Assembly (NCBI RefSeq): GCF_013385635.1
Contig: NZ_JACAPR010000005.1
Span: 43,144 to 107,143, forward strand
Direction of reading: 5' to 3'
Source: Pseudomonas gingeri
Lineage (GTDB): Bacteria; Pseudomonadota; Gammaproteobacteria; Pseudomonadales; Pseudomonadaceae
DNA length: 64,000 bases
A model generated the notes under the pieces. That model saw nothing but the letters and a program-made list of their open reading frames with translations. It searched no databases and was not told where the DNA came from. Below, in pieces: positions 53,318 to 62,700 of the stretch. The translations under genes and the position numbers were made by a program. Positions within the stretch are counted from its first letter, which is position 1. The number at the start of each line of letters is the position of its first letter.

Positions 53318-53823
53318 CAGACCTGGACCGCCGCCTGACCGTTCTGAGCTTTCTGGGTCGCCTCCTTGAAGTGAGCGGCGATCATCGGGAACGGAATGTC
53401 TACACCGCGTACCCCTTTTGCCGCAGACCAGGTCATGTCCCAGGGAGTGCCAGAAGCATGGGTCATTTCGGAGAGTCGAATGCCGGAGTAACGACCATAA
53501 CTGTTATAGACGTTTTGCAGGAAGGTACGAATATCAGGGTCGGCCGGAACGGCCGCTTCTCTGACGCCCAGGGCGTCATACTCGAATGCCTTGCCCGCGA
53601 TCTCGCCTGAGCCGAAGCGCTTGAATTCGTGATACAGCGAGGGAATGACGGGGCCGTACTGCCAGGCCTCGACTGCTTCGTTGATCAGCGGTTGGTCGGT
53701 GTAGCCGGCGTACCAGCCATGGGCGTAATAAACGAGTTTCTGCAGTTTCATGGGGCTAATGGACTCGCCTCTGGCAGCGGCCAGTTCGAGAAAGTAATTA
53801 GCTATCGACTTTGCATTGAACAC
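53317..53823 (-). CDS. Panacea-domain (DUF4065, SocA-like) antitoxin
   Basis: A 168-residue protein with the Panacea/DUF4065 pattern: ANYFLELAAARGESISPMKLQKLVYYAHGWYAG at its start, then EAWQYGPVIPSLYHEFKRFG and LSEMTHASGTPWDMTW. The GTG start at 53823 has a very good AAGGAGG site. These domains neutralise varied toxins encoded beside them. Here the downstream neighbour is a two-helix membrane protein with overlapping codons. It lies close to the island's tRNA end. Confidence 0.85.
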   Translation of the reverse strand: MFNAKSIANYFLELAAARGESISPMKLQKLVYYAHGWYAGYTDQPLINEAVEAWQYGPVIPSLYHEFKRFGSGEIAGKAFEYDALGVREAAVPADPDIRTFLQNVYNSYGRYSGIRLSEMTHASGTPWDMTWSAAKGVRGVDIPFPMIAAHFKEATQKAQNGQAAVQV

Positions 53824-54086
53824 GTTTTTCCTCCTTCTGCGACCTCGGCAGCCTGGCTACCGGAAGGCCCCGGCCCCTCGCGGATCCAGCCAATACAGCT
53901 CCTTCGGAGGCTAGTATGGCACAGCAATTTCGGATCCCATGATAAATAGCTATAGGCTAAACGCAAGGATAAAACTGTATCTATATACAGTTATTTGTGG
54001 CTGCCTGATAACAAGCTTTGCTACGTGTCTATGGCTTGCGCAGAAACAACAAAGCCCCTGCATTTCTGCAGGGGCTTCGTCTTATA

Positions 54087-54162
<76 letters not shown>

Positions 54163-54605
54163 GTGTTAGGGCGACGATTATAGCGATTGGCAGAGTTCTG
54201 TAAACCCCTGATATCTGACTATTTTTGCTGAGCTGAGATTCTTTCGTCCGGCCCTTGTCGGCAACCCTGGGCCTGCTCCTCATGGGCCGGGCTTGCCGCG
54301 TCGATCACCGCCAGCAGCCGGCGTGCCGTTTCAAGCGCTGTTGGCGGGCCTTCAGGCTCGGGAAAAAACCAGCGTTATGTCGATTGGCTAGAGCGCTTAT
54401 GCACAAGTGGTTGGTCGCTGGCGGGCCGGGAAAGCGAATTTGTGGACTCGTTCTCATCACGGCGCAACTGCCTGTTTTTTCGGTGCTTTATTTTATGAAC
54501 AAAAAATGACCAGGCAGGCTTTGACGCTACAGGCTTTGTTTTCCGCGGTTGTCTAGCAAAAGCATCAACAGAGTTATCCACAGGCTGGACATGGCAATGT
54601 GACAG
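54163..54605. other. Non-coding region between tRNA-Thr and methyltransferase gene
   Basis: No convincing gene. It includes the upstream (promoter) side of tRNA-Thr and one perfect DnaA-box sequence TTATCCACA (54574-54582) close to the methyltransferase stop; a single box is not evidence of an origin. Confidence 0.5.
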
Positions 54606-55817
54606 TTAGCCGCGTTCCGCCAGGAGCATCAGGTTGCGCGGCGTCAGCGGGCTTTCGCAGAACTGGCCGAGGCGAACGCGGTAACCCTGTGCTTCGAGGA
54701 ACAGCGCGCGGTCGAGCACCAGCCAGAGTTCCAGCGGGCGGCGGAACAGGCCGCGCAGCAGTTCCAGGTTGCGCACCTCGGCCAGCCGTTGCCAGCCTGC
54801 GGCTTCCAGCGCCGTCCAGTCCTGTTCCCCCATTGTGGATAACTCTTTGAGCGCGGCCAGGTCGCGGCAGTAGTCGGCGAAGGGTTTGTCGAGCCAGGCG
54901 CTGGGCAGCGACGGGGTGGGCAGGTAGTCGTCGCGCTGGCGCAGTCGGCGTTGCAGCAGGTCGAAGGCCAGGCGGCGGGCCATGGAGGCGTCGCGCTGGC
55001 GCCGTACCCGGGCGCCGGCGGTCACGGTTTCGCTCAGGGGCAAGGCGAGGTCGTCCAGCGACAGCCGCAGTGCCGAGGCCTGGGCGGCGGCGGACAAGGC
55101 CTGGTAGTGATCGCCGCCGATACGGTTGTAGCAGCACGGGGCGATCGCCAGTTGCCGGCAGCCGGCGTGGCTGGCGAGGTGCATCAGGCGCACATGCAGG
55201 TCGCCGCAGGCGTGCAGGGCCACCGGGGTGTGCCGGGCGCTCAGGCGTGAAGCGGCGTCAGCGGCCATGACGTCTTGCCGGAGGTGGCTGGCGGGCAGGT
55301 GATGGTGGCGGCTCAGTTGCTCACCGCTGGCGACCAGGGCCGGATCGTATTCCAGGCAGGTCAGTTGCTGGCCCGGTTGCAGCAGGCGGCGGCCGAGATG
55401 GCCCTTGCCGGAGCACCAGTCGAGCCAGTGTTCGGGCGAGCGGGTGAAGTCGAGGCGGGCGGCGAAGGCTTCGATCTGCTGCCATTTGCGGCCGGGGACA
55501 TCGACGTTCAGGCGGTGACTGGCGGGCGGCAATGCGGTTTCGCCGAGGGTTCCGATAGCGCCCAGGGTCCTGGATTCGGCCGCGAGCGCAGGAAAGGGCG
55601 CCGGGGCGGCAAGCTGCTCCGGGTGGTTGTGGCTGGTTTCGGCGTCGTCGAGGCTGCGTTGGCGTAGCCAGGTGGCGAGTTCCGGATGTCGGCGTTCCCA
55701 CGGCAGGTGCAGATGGGTGAAGGGGCGCGGGCGCCAGAGCGGTTGGTGTGCCGTCAGGAACGCATCCAGGGCCTTGAAGCGGGTGTGCAGGGCAGGGCCT
55801 TGGAGGATCGAGGGCAT
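54606..55817 (-). CDS. SAM-dependent methyltransferase-fold protein
   Basis: A 403-residue protein with a methyltransferase domain starting about residue 135: WLDWCSGKGHLGRRLL (motif I), LTCLEYDPALVASGEQL (motif II), ALHACGDLHVRLM and IAPCCYNRIGG. The CGDLH and PCCYN segments match the Methyltransf_32 group, some of which modify RNA or peptides; the substrate is unknown here. I use the ATG at 55817 (GGAG upstream) rather than the start 14 codons earlier. Standalone gene, next to a pair of REP elements. Confidence 0.78.
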   Translation of the reverse strand: MPSILQGPALHTRFKALDAFLTAHQPLWRPRPFTHLHLPWERRHPELATWLRQRSLDDAETSHNHPEQLAAPAPFPALAAESRTLGAIGTLGETALPPASHRLNVDVPGRKWQQIEAFAARLDFTRSPEHWLDWCSGKGHLGRRLLQPGQQLTCLEYDPALVASGEQLSRHHHLPASHLRQDVMAADAASRLSARHTPVALHACGDLHVRLMHLASHAGCRQLAIAPCCYNRIGGDHYQALSAAAQASALRLSLDDLALPLSETVTAGARVRRQRDASMARRLAFDLLQRRLRQRDDYLPTPSLPSAWLDKPFADYCRDLAALKELSTMGEQDWTALEAAGWQRLAEVRNLELLRGLFRRPLELWLVLDRALFLEAQGYRVRLGQFCESPLTPRNLMLLAERG

Positions 55818-55863
55818 GCTGCGGCTCCGGGTATTTAAGCGCCAATGCAAAGCAGTCACGGGA

Positions 55864-55939
55864 CCTGTAGGAGCCAGCTCGCTGACGATGGCGGCGGTGA
55901 ATGTTACAGCGCAATCGCCAGCAAGCCGGCTCCTACAGT
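55864..55939. repeat. Inverted pair of REP elements
   Basis: CTGTAGGAGCCAGCTCGCTG and, in inverted orientation, CCAGCAAGCCGGCTCCTACAG, the Pseudomonas REP motif in a paired (BIME-like) arrangement in an intergenic gap. Confidence 0.8.
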
Positions 55940-55995
55940 GGATCGCGTTCGGGCTTCAATTGGCGGGGGATTTTAAGTCCCCCGCGCCGGGCAAG

Positions 55996-56685
55996 TCACC
56001 GCCCCTGGCAGGCATCGACCCGCATCCAGCGTTCCAGCTGCTTGAACGCCTGCACCAGCAGGAACGAGATCACCAGGTAGAACACCCCGGCGGTGAAGAA
56101 CATGTCCACCGTCAGGTAGTTGCGCGCAATGATGGTCCGGGTCATGCCGGTCAGTTCCAGCAGGGTCACGGTACTCGCCAGGGAACTGGCCTTGAGCATC
56201 AGGATCACTTCGTTGCTGTAGGCCGGCAGGCCGATCCGCGCGGCGCGGGGCAGGATGATGTAGAACAGCGCCTTGGGCCGCGACATGCCCAGCGCGCGGG
56301 CCGCTTCGATCTCGCCCGGCGGGATGGCCTGGATGGCCCCACGCAGGATTTCGGCGATATACGCGGTGGTGTGCAGGGTCATGGTCGCCGCCGCGCACCA
56401 GAACGGATCGCGCAGGTAGGGCCACATGGCGCTGGTGCGGATCGACTCGAACTGCGCCAGGCCGTAGTACACCAGGAACAGCTGGACCAGCAGCGGCGTA
56501 CCCCGGAAGAAGAAGATGTAGCCGTAGGGCAGCGCCCGCACGAACCACAGCTTCGAGGCCCGGGCGATGCCCAGCGGCACGGCCAGGATCAACCCCAGCA
56601 CCACGGCGATGCCCACCAGTTCCAGGGTCAGCAGCGCACCCTGGAAGAACTTCGGCAGCCATTTGATGATGACTTCCCATTCCAT
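55996..56685 (-). CDS. Amino-acid ABC transporter permease (HisM/AotM type)
   Basis: A 229-residue inner-membrane permease of the polar amino-acid family with about five helices and the EAA loop (PPGEIEAARALGMSRPKALFYIILP). FRGTPLLVQLFLVYYG is the family signature. Its ATG overlaps the stop of the sister permease (TAATG). The frame continues upstream to 57297 but does not encode a related protein there. Last gene of the ATPase-binding protein-permease-permease operon; histidine, arginine or ornithine are likely substrates by family. Confidence 0.9.
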   Translation of the reverse strand: MEWEVIIKWLPKFFQGALLTLELVGIAVVLGLILAVPLGIARASKLWFVRALPYGYIFFFRGTPLLVQLFLVYYGLAQFESIRTSAMWPYLRDPFWCAAATMTLHTTAYIAEILRGAIQAIPPGEIEAARALGMSRPKALFYIILPRAARIGLPAYSNEVILMLKASSLASTVTLLELTGMTRTIIARNYLTVDMFFTAGVFYLVISFLLVQAFKQLERWMRVDACQGR

Positions 56686-57377
56686 TATGTGGTCCTCACA
56701 AAACCGCGCGCGGCGCGTTTTTCCAGGAAGTGCATGCCGATCATGGCGAGGATGGTCAGGCCCAGGTACATGAAGGCCGCCACCAGGTAGAAGGTGAAGG
56801 GCAGCTTGGTGAACTGCACGGCGTTCTGTGCCTGGCGCATGATTTCTTCCAGGCTGATGACCGAGACCAGGGCGGTGTCCTTCATCAGGATCATGAACAG
56901 GTTGCCCAGCCCCGGCAGGGCGATACGCCACATCTGCGGCAGAATCAGCCGGCTGAAGATGCGCACCTTGGACATGCCCAGCGCGACTCCCGCTTCGCGG
57001 TGACCCTTGGGGATCGCCAGGATCGCGCCGCGAAACACTTCCGTGGCGTAGGCGCCAAAGCACAGCCCCAGGGCAATCACCCCGGCGGCGAACGGGTTCA
57101 AGGCCAGTTCGGGGTTGCCGAAGATATCGCCCAGGGCACTCATCAGGTTGACGGTGCCGTAGTACATCAGCAGCACCCAGAGCAGTTCCGGCACGCCACG
57201 GACCAGGGTCGAATAGGTGCCCCCCAGCCATTGCAGCGGTTTGTACGGTGAAGTCTTGGCCAATGCACCGAGCAGCCCGAGCACCAGTCCCAGGCACAGG
57301 GCACAGAGCGCAAGCTTGACGGTCATCAGCGCGCCGGCGGCAAGCGCCGGGCCGAATCCGAAGAGATCAATATTCAT
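56685..57377 (-). CDS. Amino-acid ABC transporter permease (HisQ/AotQ type)
   Basis: A 230-residue permease with the family signature VRGVPELLWVLLMYYGTVNLM and EAA loop IPKGHREAGVALGMSKVRIFSRLILP. I take the ATG at 57377 (MNIDLFGFGPAL) as start. It pairs with the next permease to make the membrane channel of a polar amino-acid importer, and its gene lies about 70 bases after the binding-protein gene. Confidence 0.9.
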   Translation of the reverse strand: MNIDLFGFGPALAAGALMTVKLALCALCLGLVLGLLGALAKTSPYKPLQWLGGTYSTLVRGVPELLWVLLMYYGTVNLMSALGDIFGNPELALNPFAAGVIALGLCFGAYATEVFRGAILAIPKGHREAGVALGMSKVRIFSRLILPQMWRIALPGLGNLFMILMKDTALVSVISLEEIMRQAQNAVQFTKLPFTFYLVAAFMYLGLTILAMIGMHFLEKRAARGFVRTT

Positions 57378-57444
57378 GGGCAAGGCAGGCTTTGCTTGGG
57401 GACGACCGGCACCTTGCGTCGAGGTGCCGGCCATCGGGGCAGGA

Positions 57445-58194
57445 TCAGAGGATGCTGAACGGGAAGTACTTGTCGTTGATCTTCTTGTAAGTACCGTCGG
57501 CGATGATTTCCTTCAGCGCGGCGTTCAGTTTTTCGCGAATCGGGTCTTTCTTGCGCACGGCGATGCCGATCTTGTCGCTTTCTTCCACCGGGTCGCCCTT
57601 GAACTCGTAAGACTTGCCGGCGTCGCTCTTGAGCCACTCATAGTTGACGTACTTGTCGGCGAGAATGCCGTCCAGGCGACCGGCCTGCAGGTCGAGGTAG
57701 GCGTTTTCCTGGGTGTCGTACAGCTTGATGCTGATGTCGTCACCGAAGTGGTCTTCGAGGAAGGTGCCGGCCAGGGTCGCACGCTGGGCGCCGATCACTT
57801 TGCCTTTCAGCGAGGCCTTGTCGGTCTTGAAGTCGACGTTTTTCGGCGCGATGAATTGCAGCTTGTTGGAGTAGTACGGGTCGGTGAAGTCCACGGCCTG
57901 CTTGCGGTCGGCGGTGATCGACATCGAAGAAATCAGGAAGTCGAACTTCTTGGTGTTCAGGGCCGGAATGATCCCGTCCCAGTCGGAAGTGACCACGGTG
58001 CATTCGACCTTCATCTTGGCGCACAGGGCATCGCCTATGTCCTTGTCGAAGCCGACGACATTACCGCTGGCGTCCTTGTTGTTGAACGGCGGGTAGGCCG
58101 CCTCGATGCCCATTTTCAGGGTCTCGGCGAAGGCGCTGGCGCTGAAGGCCATGGAGACGGCAGCGGCCAGGAGGATTTTCTTGTAGGTCTGCAT
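57445..58194 (-). CDS. Periplasmic amino-acid-binding protein (HisJ/AotJ type)
   Basis: A 249-residue solute-binding protein: signal peptide (about 1-23, ASAFA-ET), then the family-3 start GIEAAYPPFNNKDASGNVVGFD and DWDGIIPALNTKKFDFLISSMSITADR, which form the ligand pocket of Lys/Arg/Orn/His-binding proteins. The ATG at 58194 has GGAG 9 bases upstream. It feeds the two permeases encoded downstream. Confidence 0.92.
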   Translation of the reverse strand: MQTYKKILLAAAVSMAFSASAFAETLKMGIEAAYPPFNNKDASGNVVGFDKDIGDALCAKMKVECTVVTSDWDGIIPALNTKKFDFLISSMSITADRKQAVDFTDPYYSNKLQFIAPKNVDFKTDKASLKGKVIGAQRATLAGTFLEDHFGDDISIKLYDTQENAYLDLQAGRLDGILADKYVNYEWLKSDAGKSYEFKGDPVEESDKIGIAVRKKDPIREKLNAALKEIIADGTYKKINDKYFPFSIL

Positions 58195-58207
58195 GCGTGT
58201 TGCTCCG

Positions 58208-58981
58208 TTAGCGGTTGCTGGACATGAATTGTTTGCAGCGTGCCGAAAGCGGGTTCTCGAAAACCTGCTGTGGCGTTCCTTGCTCTTCGACCAGGCCCTG
58301 GTGCAGGAACACCACTTCACTGGAGACCTGGCGGGCGAAGCCCATTTCATGGGTGACCAGCAGCATGGTGCGGCCTTCTTCGGCCAGGGCGCGGATCACG
58401 TTGAGGACTTCCTGGACCATCTCCGGGTCGAGGGCCGAGGTCGGCTCGTCGAACAGGATGACCTTGGGCTGCATGGCCAGCGTGCGGGCGATGGCCGCGC
58501 GTTGTTGCTGGCCACCGGAAAGCTGGGCGGGGTAGGCGTGGCGCTTGTCGGCGATACCGACCTTGGCCAGCAGCGCCTCGGCGACTTCTATGGCTTCGGC
58601 TTTGCTCTGGCCGAGTACCCGGCGCGGGGCCTCGATGATGTTGTCGAGGATGCTCATGTGCGGCCAGAGGTTGAAGTTCTGGAACACGAAGCCGATTTCG
58701 CTGCGCAGGCGATTGATCTGCCGGCCGTCGGCGGCCACCAGTTCGCCGTTCTTCGCGGACTTGAGCTTGAGTTCTTCACCGTTGACCAGGATCTGGCCCT
58801 GGTGCGGATTTTCCAGCAGGTTGATGCAACGAAGGAACGTGGACTTGCCGGAACCGGAGGAACCGAGGATCGAGATCACATCACCGTCGCGGGCGGTCAG
58901 CGAGATCCCCTTGAGTACCTCTAGCTCTCCGTAGCGTTTGTGCAAGTTGCGGATTTCCAGCGCGGGCGTGGCCTCAGCCAT
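58208..58981 (-). CDS. Amino-acid ABC transporter ATPase (HisP/AotP type)
   Basis: A 257-residue ABC ATPase. Walker A GSSGSGKST, Q loop VFQNFNLWPH, signature LSGGQQQR, Walker B VILFDEPTSALD and switch His in VTHEMGF are all present. The insertion between Walker A and Q loop (GEELKLKSAKNGELVAADG) is typical of HisP-like proteins. It is the first gene of this transporter operon, which is a common arrangement in Pseudomonas. Confidence 0.93.
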   Translation of the reverse strand: MAEATPALEIRNLHKRYGELEVLKGISLTARDGDVISILGSSGSGKSTFLRCINLLENPHQGQILVNGEELKLKSAKNGELVAADGRQINRLRSEIGFVFQNFNLWPHMSILDNIIEAPRRVLGQSKAEAIEVAEALLAKVGIADKRHAYPAQLSGGQQQRAAIARTLAMQPKVILFDEPTSALDPEMVQEVLNVIRALAEEGRTMLLVTHEMGFARQVSSEVVFLHQGLVEEQGTPQQVFENPLSARCKQFMSSNR

Positions 58982-59515
58982 GTGCGTTCCTCATTGTTCT
59001 GTTGCGCTCCTGCTGTTGGCGGCCTTCCTGGCGAGCGCCAAGCTAGCATAGGGTTCGGACGGGGGAGGGCGGTGCGGTGGCAGGTTGTCGCATCGGCACA
59101 GCTGACTGTCGCCCCATCAACAACCGAACCTCCGTTTGACCCGCCTTCAGCCCGGCAGTCGCGTCAAAAAGGGCGCGATGTTGCCAGCTTTGGCCGAGGG
59201 TTGGAAGGGTAAACCGGCTTAACGGGCATTGGCTTGCCCCTTAATGGGGCGAGACGATGGTTTTTGCCTGTTCCCGGTGCGTGTCGAGAGATCGGGATCT
59301 GGGTGGCTCGGTAACGTTCTGGCGAATTGCCATTAATCTCAATGACTTATGATTTATCTTCGGACGGGCACATGGGCCCCGGCAGCCGGGAGCCTGTAAC
59401 ATTTTGGCGCAAATTTTGCGTAAAAAATAAAATACGCCCCCGTTGAGTTCTTCTTACAAGGTTGCCAGTGACGCGGGGTGGAATGAATAGCTCTTCATTG
59501 CATAGGTAGTCCTCA
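58982..59515. other. Intergenic region between ABC operon and gabP
   Basis: No gene seen. It carries both divergent promoter regions; the 90 bases before gabP are AT-rich (AAATTTTGCGTAAAAAATAA). I find no clear operator or riboswitch. Confidence 0.5.
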
Positions 59516-60907
59516 ATGAGTGGTACGCACACTTCCAACAATCTGGAGCAGGGGCTCAAGCCCCGGCATGTGACGATGTTGTCGATTGCCGGGGTGATCG
59601 GTGCCGGGCTGTTCGTCGGCTCCGGGCACGCCATTGCCGAGGCCGGTCCCGCGGTGCTGCTGGCGTATGCCGCAGCCGGTACGCTGGTGGTCCTGGTGAT
59701 GCGCATGCTGGCCGAAATGGCCGTGGCTTCGCCGGATACCGGTTCCTTCTCGACTTACGCCGACCGTGCCATCGGGCACTGGGCCGGTTTCACCATCGGC
59801 TGGCTGTACTGGTGGTTCTGGGTGCTGGTGATCCCGCTGGAGGCCAACGCCGCCGCGACCATCCTCCATGCCTGGTTCCCTGGCGTGGCGATCTGGGCCT
59901 TTACCCTGATCATCACTTTGCTGCTGACCGCGACCAACCTGTTCAGCGTGAAGAACTACGGCGAGTTCGAGTTCTGGTTCGCGCTGATCAAGGTGATCGC
60001 CATCATCGGTTTCGTGGTGCTCGGTCTGCTGGCGATCTTCGGCCTGCTGCCGACCAGCCAGGTCAGCGGGGTATCGCATCTGGTGGATACCGTGGGCTTC
60101 ATGCCGAACGGCATGGGCGCGGTGCTGGCGGCGATGCTGACCACCATGTTCTCGTTCATGGGGACCGAGATCGTGACCATTGCCGCCGCCGAGTCGAAAG
60201 ATCCGGGCAAGCAGATTTCCAAGGCCACCAACTCGGTGATCTGGCGGATCGGCCTGTTCTACCTGGTGTCGATCTTTATCGTGGTGTCGCTGGTGCCGTG
60301 GAATGATCCGACCCTGGCGGCTGTCGGTTCCTACCAGACCGTGCTGGACCGCATGGGTATTCCGAACGCCAAGCTGATCGTCGACCTGGTGGTGCTGGTG
60401 GCCGTGACCAGTTGCCTGAACTCGGCGCTGTACACCGCTTCGCGGATGCTTTTCTCCCTGGGCAAGCGCGGTGATGCGCCGGCGGTATCCAAGCGCACCA
60501 ATGCCAGCGGTACGCCTTACTGGGCGGTGATGCTGTCGACGGCGGCGGCGTTCCTGGCGGTCTTCGCCAACTACGTCGCGCCGGCGGCGGTGTTCGAATT
60601 CCTGCTGGCCAGCTCTGGCGCCATTGCGTTGCTGGTGTACCTGGTGATCGCGGTCTCGCAACTGCGCATGCGCCGTCAGCGCATGGCGAAAGGCGAGAAG
60701 ATCGACTTCAAGATGTGGCTGTTCCCGGGCCTGACCTGGGCGGTGATCGGGTTTATCGTCGTGGTGCTGACGGTGATGCTGTTCCAGGAAGCCCACCGCG
60801 TCGAGATCCTCGCCACGGGCTTGCTCAGCGTGCTGGTGGTCGCGGCCGGCCTGCTGGTGGCCCGTCGTCGGCGGCTTGAGAAGGCCGGGAAGGTGGTGTT
60901 GAACTGA
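59516..60907 (+). CDS. gabP: GABA permease-type amino-acid transporter
   Basis: A 463-residue APC-superfamily permease with 12 hydrophobic segments. The N-terminal family signature MLSIAGVIGAGLFVGSGHAIAEAGPAVLLAY and AEMAVASPDTGSFSTYADRAIG are those of GabP and its relatives; imports 4-aminobutyrate with protons. AGGTAG lies before the ATG. No gabTD genes are adjacent, so the substrate is by family resemblance and could be another amino acid. Confidence 0.85.
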   Translation: MSGTHTSNNLEQGLKPRHVTMLSIAGVIGAGLFVGSGHAIAEAGPAVLLAYAAAGTLVVLVMRMLAEMAVASPDTGSFSTYADRAIGHWAGFTIGWLYWWFWVLVIPLEANAAATILHAWFPGVAIWAFTLIITLLLTATNLFSVKNYGEFEFWFALIKVIAIIGFVVLGLLAIFGLLPTSQVSGVSHLVDTVGFMPNGMGAVLAAMLTTMFSFMGTEIVTIAAAESKDPGKQISKATNSVIWRIGLFYLVSIFIVVSLVPWNDPTLAAVGSYQTVLDRMGIPNAKLIVDLVVLVAVTSCLNSALYTASRMLFSLGKRGDAPAVSKRTNASGTPYWAVMLSTAAAFLAVFANYVAPAAVFEFLLASSGAIALLVYLVIAVSQLRMRRQRMAKGEKIDFKMWLFPGLTWAVIGFIVVVLTVMLFQEAHRVEILATGLLSVLVVAAGLLVARRRRLEKAGKVVLN

Positions 60908-60947
60908 CGGTCTGGTTTGTCTGGAGGCCTTTATCGATCGTGAAGGC

Positions 60948-61025
60948 CTCATCGCCGGCAAGCCGGCTCCCATAGTTTGATGTGCGACGCGAACCTTGTG
61001 GGAGTCGGCTTGCCGGCGATGGTCG
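60948..61025. repeat. Inverted pair of REP elements after gabP
   Basis: ATCGCCGGCAAGCCGGCTCC (60951-60970) and the inverted copy GGAGTCGGCTTGCCGGCGAT (61001-61020), in the gap between convergent genes; may also act as transcription end. Confidence 0.8.
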
Positions 61026-61061
61026 CGAACGATGACACGGGGTATCCGATACCCCGCGTTG

Positions 61062-61466
61062 CTAGTCGGCGGCTTTCTGCAGGGCTTGCGAGGCGGCGAC
61101 ATAGTCGGCCTGGAAGGCCGGGCTCTCGATCCAGGCCAGTGCGGCTTCCTCGCTGGCCTCGGTGGCCCACTGGCGGTATTCGATCAGGGCGGACAGGATG
61201 AAGTCCGTCGCCTCTTCCTCGCCTTCCTGCTCCAGGACCAGCTCCAGCAGCGGGTCTTCCAGGAAGACGCTGCACATGGCCTGCTGGCTGGTGGTTTCGG
61301 CGTTGCGCATTCTCTTGAAGAGATCGGTCAGGTCGACCGATTCGAAATCGATCCGGTCATCGTCCACCGGCAGCGACTCGGCCGGCTCGGCGCGACGGGT
61401 ACGGTTCTGCTTGGCCTTGGCTTTCGCCCGTTGCGCGCGTTTGTCTTGCTTGTTCTGGGATGCCAT
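61062..61466 (-). CDS. Conserved hypothetical protein with basic N-terminus
   Basis: A 134-residue soluble protein. The first 30 residues are strongly basic (KQDKRAQRAKAKAKQNRTRR), suggesting nucleic-acid or ribosome contact; the remainder is acidic and helical (LELVLEQEGEEEATDFIL). No catalytic motif is visible. Similar proteins are found as hypotheticals across pseudomonads. It is monocistronic. Confidence 0.7.
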   Translation of the reverse strand: MASQNKQDKRAQRAKAKAKQNRTRRAEPAESLPVDDDRIDFESVDLTDLFKRMRNAETTSQQAMCSVFLEDPLLELVLEQEGEEEATDFILSALIEYRQWATEASEEAALAWIESPAFQADYVAASQALQKAAD

Positions 61467-61590
61467 GGGCTCTGCTGCTTTCGGAAAGAGGTCAGTGGGG
61501 AATTATCCCTGTGAACCATTGCAATGCCAAAGCGCATTTTTTCTCGGGCGCTGAGGGTGCGGTTCAATTCGTGACGCAGCGCGTCACACT

Positions 61591-62529
61591 TCAGCGCTGA
61601 ATGACCTGCCCTGGCGTCTGTGCCCCCAGTTCCCCTTTTCTTAACCAGTGCAACGCAATCGGCCAAAGCTTTTCCTGATACTGGCTACGGAAGAACGCGA
61701 AATGCCCCACCTCGGTTTCGGCGATCTCTTCAGGGGCGATTCGCAGGTGGGTGCGTTCGCTGCTCGTGAAGTAGCGCAGGAGCCGCTCTATGGCCGCTAC
61801 CGTGCCGAAAGGATCGTCTGTAAGGCTGATGGCGAGGATTTTCGCCTGTACGCGGGAGAACGGCAGGGTGGCGAGCTTTCGTGCGCTGGGGCGCTTCTCG
61901 TAGCCTGCTGTCGGGGTGCTCCAGTCTTTCACCACGCCGGCCGGGGTGTCTTCCAGCCAGCCGAGGCGCTTGCCGGGGAAATAGCCGTAGAGGCGGGTCA
62001 GCAGCGGCATCACCAGGTGCCACTTGGCGAACATCTTCCAGCGCGAGGCGGGTGCATAGTCGCGCCAGTAGGCGAACTGCGCGCCGACGGTGACCAGATG
62101 CCGGATCAGGTGGCCTGACGTCGCCAGTCCGGCGCCGCAGCCGCCGAAGCTGTGGGCGACGACATCGATCGGCTGGCCGGGGAATTCGCGACTGGCCCGC
62201 AGCAGCATCGATTCGAAATCCAGCGCGCCCCAATCGGTCCACGACGCTTGCAGCCCGCGCATCGATGCGGGGCGCGACTCACCGATGCCGCGATAGTCGT
62301 AGGTGATCACATCGAAGTCATTGGCGAACAGGTAGTCGGCAAAGCGCGAGTAGTAGCGGCAGCGCAACGAGGTGGCGGCGCTGATGATGACTACCGGGCG
62401 CCCGGCCCTGATCTCGCCGTGACGCCAGCTGAAACCACCCAGTACGAAGCCATCGACCGCGGCCTCGATAAAGGGCACGGCAATGCAGTCGGCGGGCGAA
62501 AGGGCGGAGGGGCACTCGGAGGTGGTCAT
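61591..62529 (-). CDS. Alpha/beta hydrolase
   Basis: A 312-residue alpha/beta hydrolase with YDYRGIGES in the early fold, the nucleophile elbow VAHSFGG (Ser), an acid in LTDDPFG and a His in VGHFAFF near the C-terminus. The group often carries esterase-like annotation; substrate unknown. I use the ATG at 62529 (AAGGAA about 8 bases upstream), not the longer frame to 62607. Single gene between terminators. Confidence 0.8.
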   Translation of the reverse strand: MTTSECPSALSPADCIAVPFIEAAVDGFVLGGFSWRHGEIRAGRPVVIISAATSLRCRYYSRFADYLFANDFDVITYDYRGIGESRPASMRGLQASWTDWGALDFESMLLRASREFPGQPIDVVAHSFGGCGAGLATSGHLIRHLVTVGAQFAYWRDYAPASRWKMFAKWHLVMPLLTRLYGYFPGKRLGWLEDTPAGVVKDWSTPTAGYEKRPSARKLATLPFSRVQAKILAISLTDDPFGTVAAIERLLRYFTSSERTHLRIAPEEIAETEVGHFAFFRSQYQEKLWPIALHWLRKGELGAQTPGQVIQR

Positions 62530-62620
62530 TGAGCAGGTTCCTTGCGTTTGCAGCGAGGCTTGCGGGAGGGCCTCGTCACCGCTTTTGTCAGAACCCGACG
62601 CTATCAAATTCCAGGCAATA

Positions 62621-62646
62621 AAAAACCCGCACTGGGCGGGTTTTTC
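62621..62646. terminator. Bidirectional intrinsic terminator
   Basis: AAAAACCCGC and GCGGGTTTTT form a stem around ACTGG; A- and T-tracts on both sides. On the minus strand it ends the SDH-proteinase operon. Confidence 0.85.
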
Positions 62647-62700
62647 AGTTTTCAGATGACGTTGACACCACCTGAAAGTAATGAGTGGTGCGACGTAAAC

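Noticed and set aside
54255..54509. 84-codon frame between tRNA-Thr and the methyltransferase gene
   Set aside because: No ribosome binding site, odd composition rich in Cys and Arg, no domain.
54574..54582. Perfect DnaA box TTATCCACA as a sign of a replication origin
   Set aside because: Only one box, no AT-rich unwinding region, no dnaA/dnaN or parAB genes nearby.
59513..61102. Long minus-strand open frame (529 codons) opposite gabP
   Set aside because: Shadow of a GC-rich gene; composition is low-complexity His/Gln/Arg and no ribosome binding site or domain is seen, while gabP on the other strand is certain.
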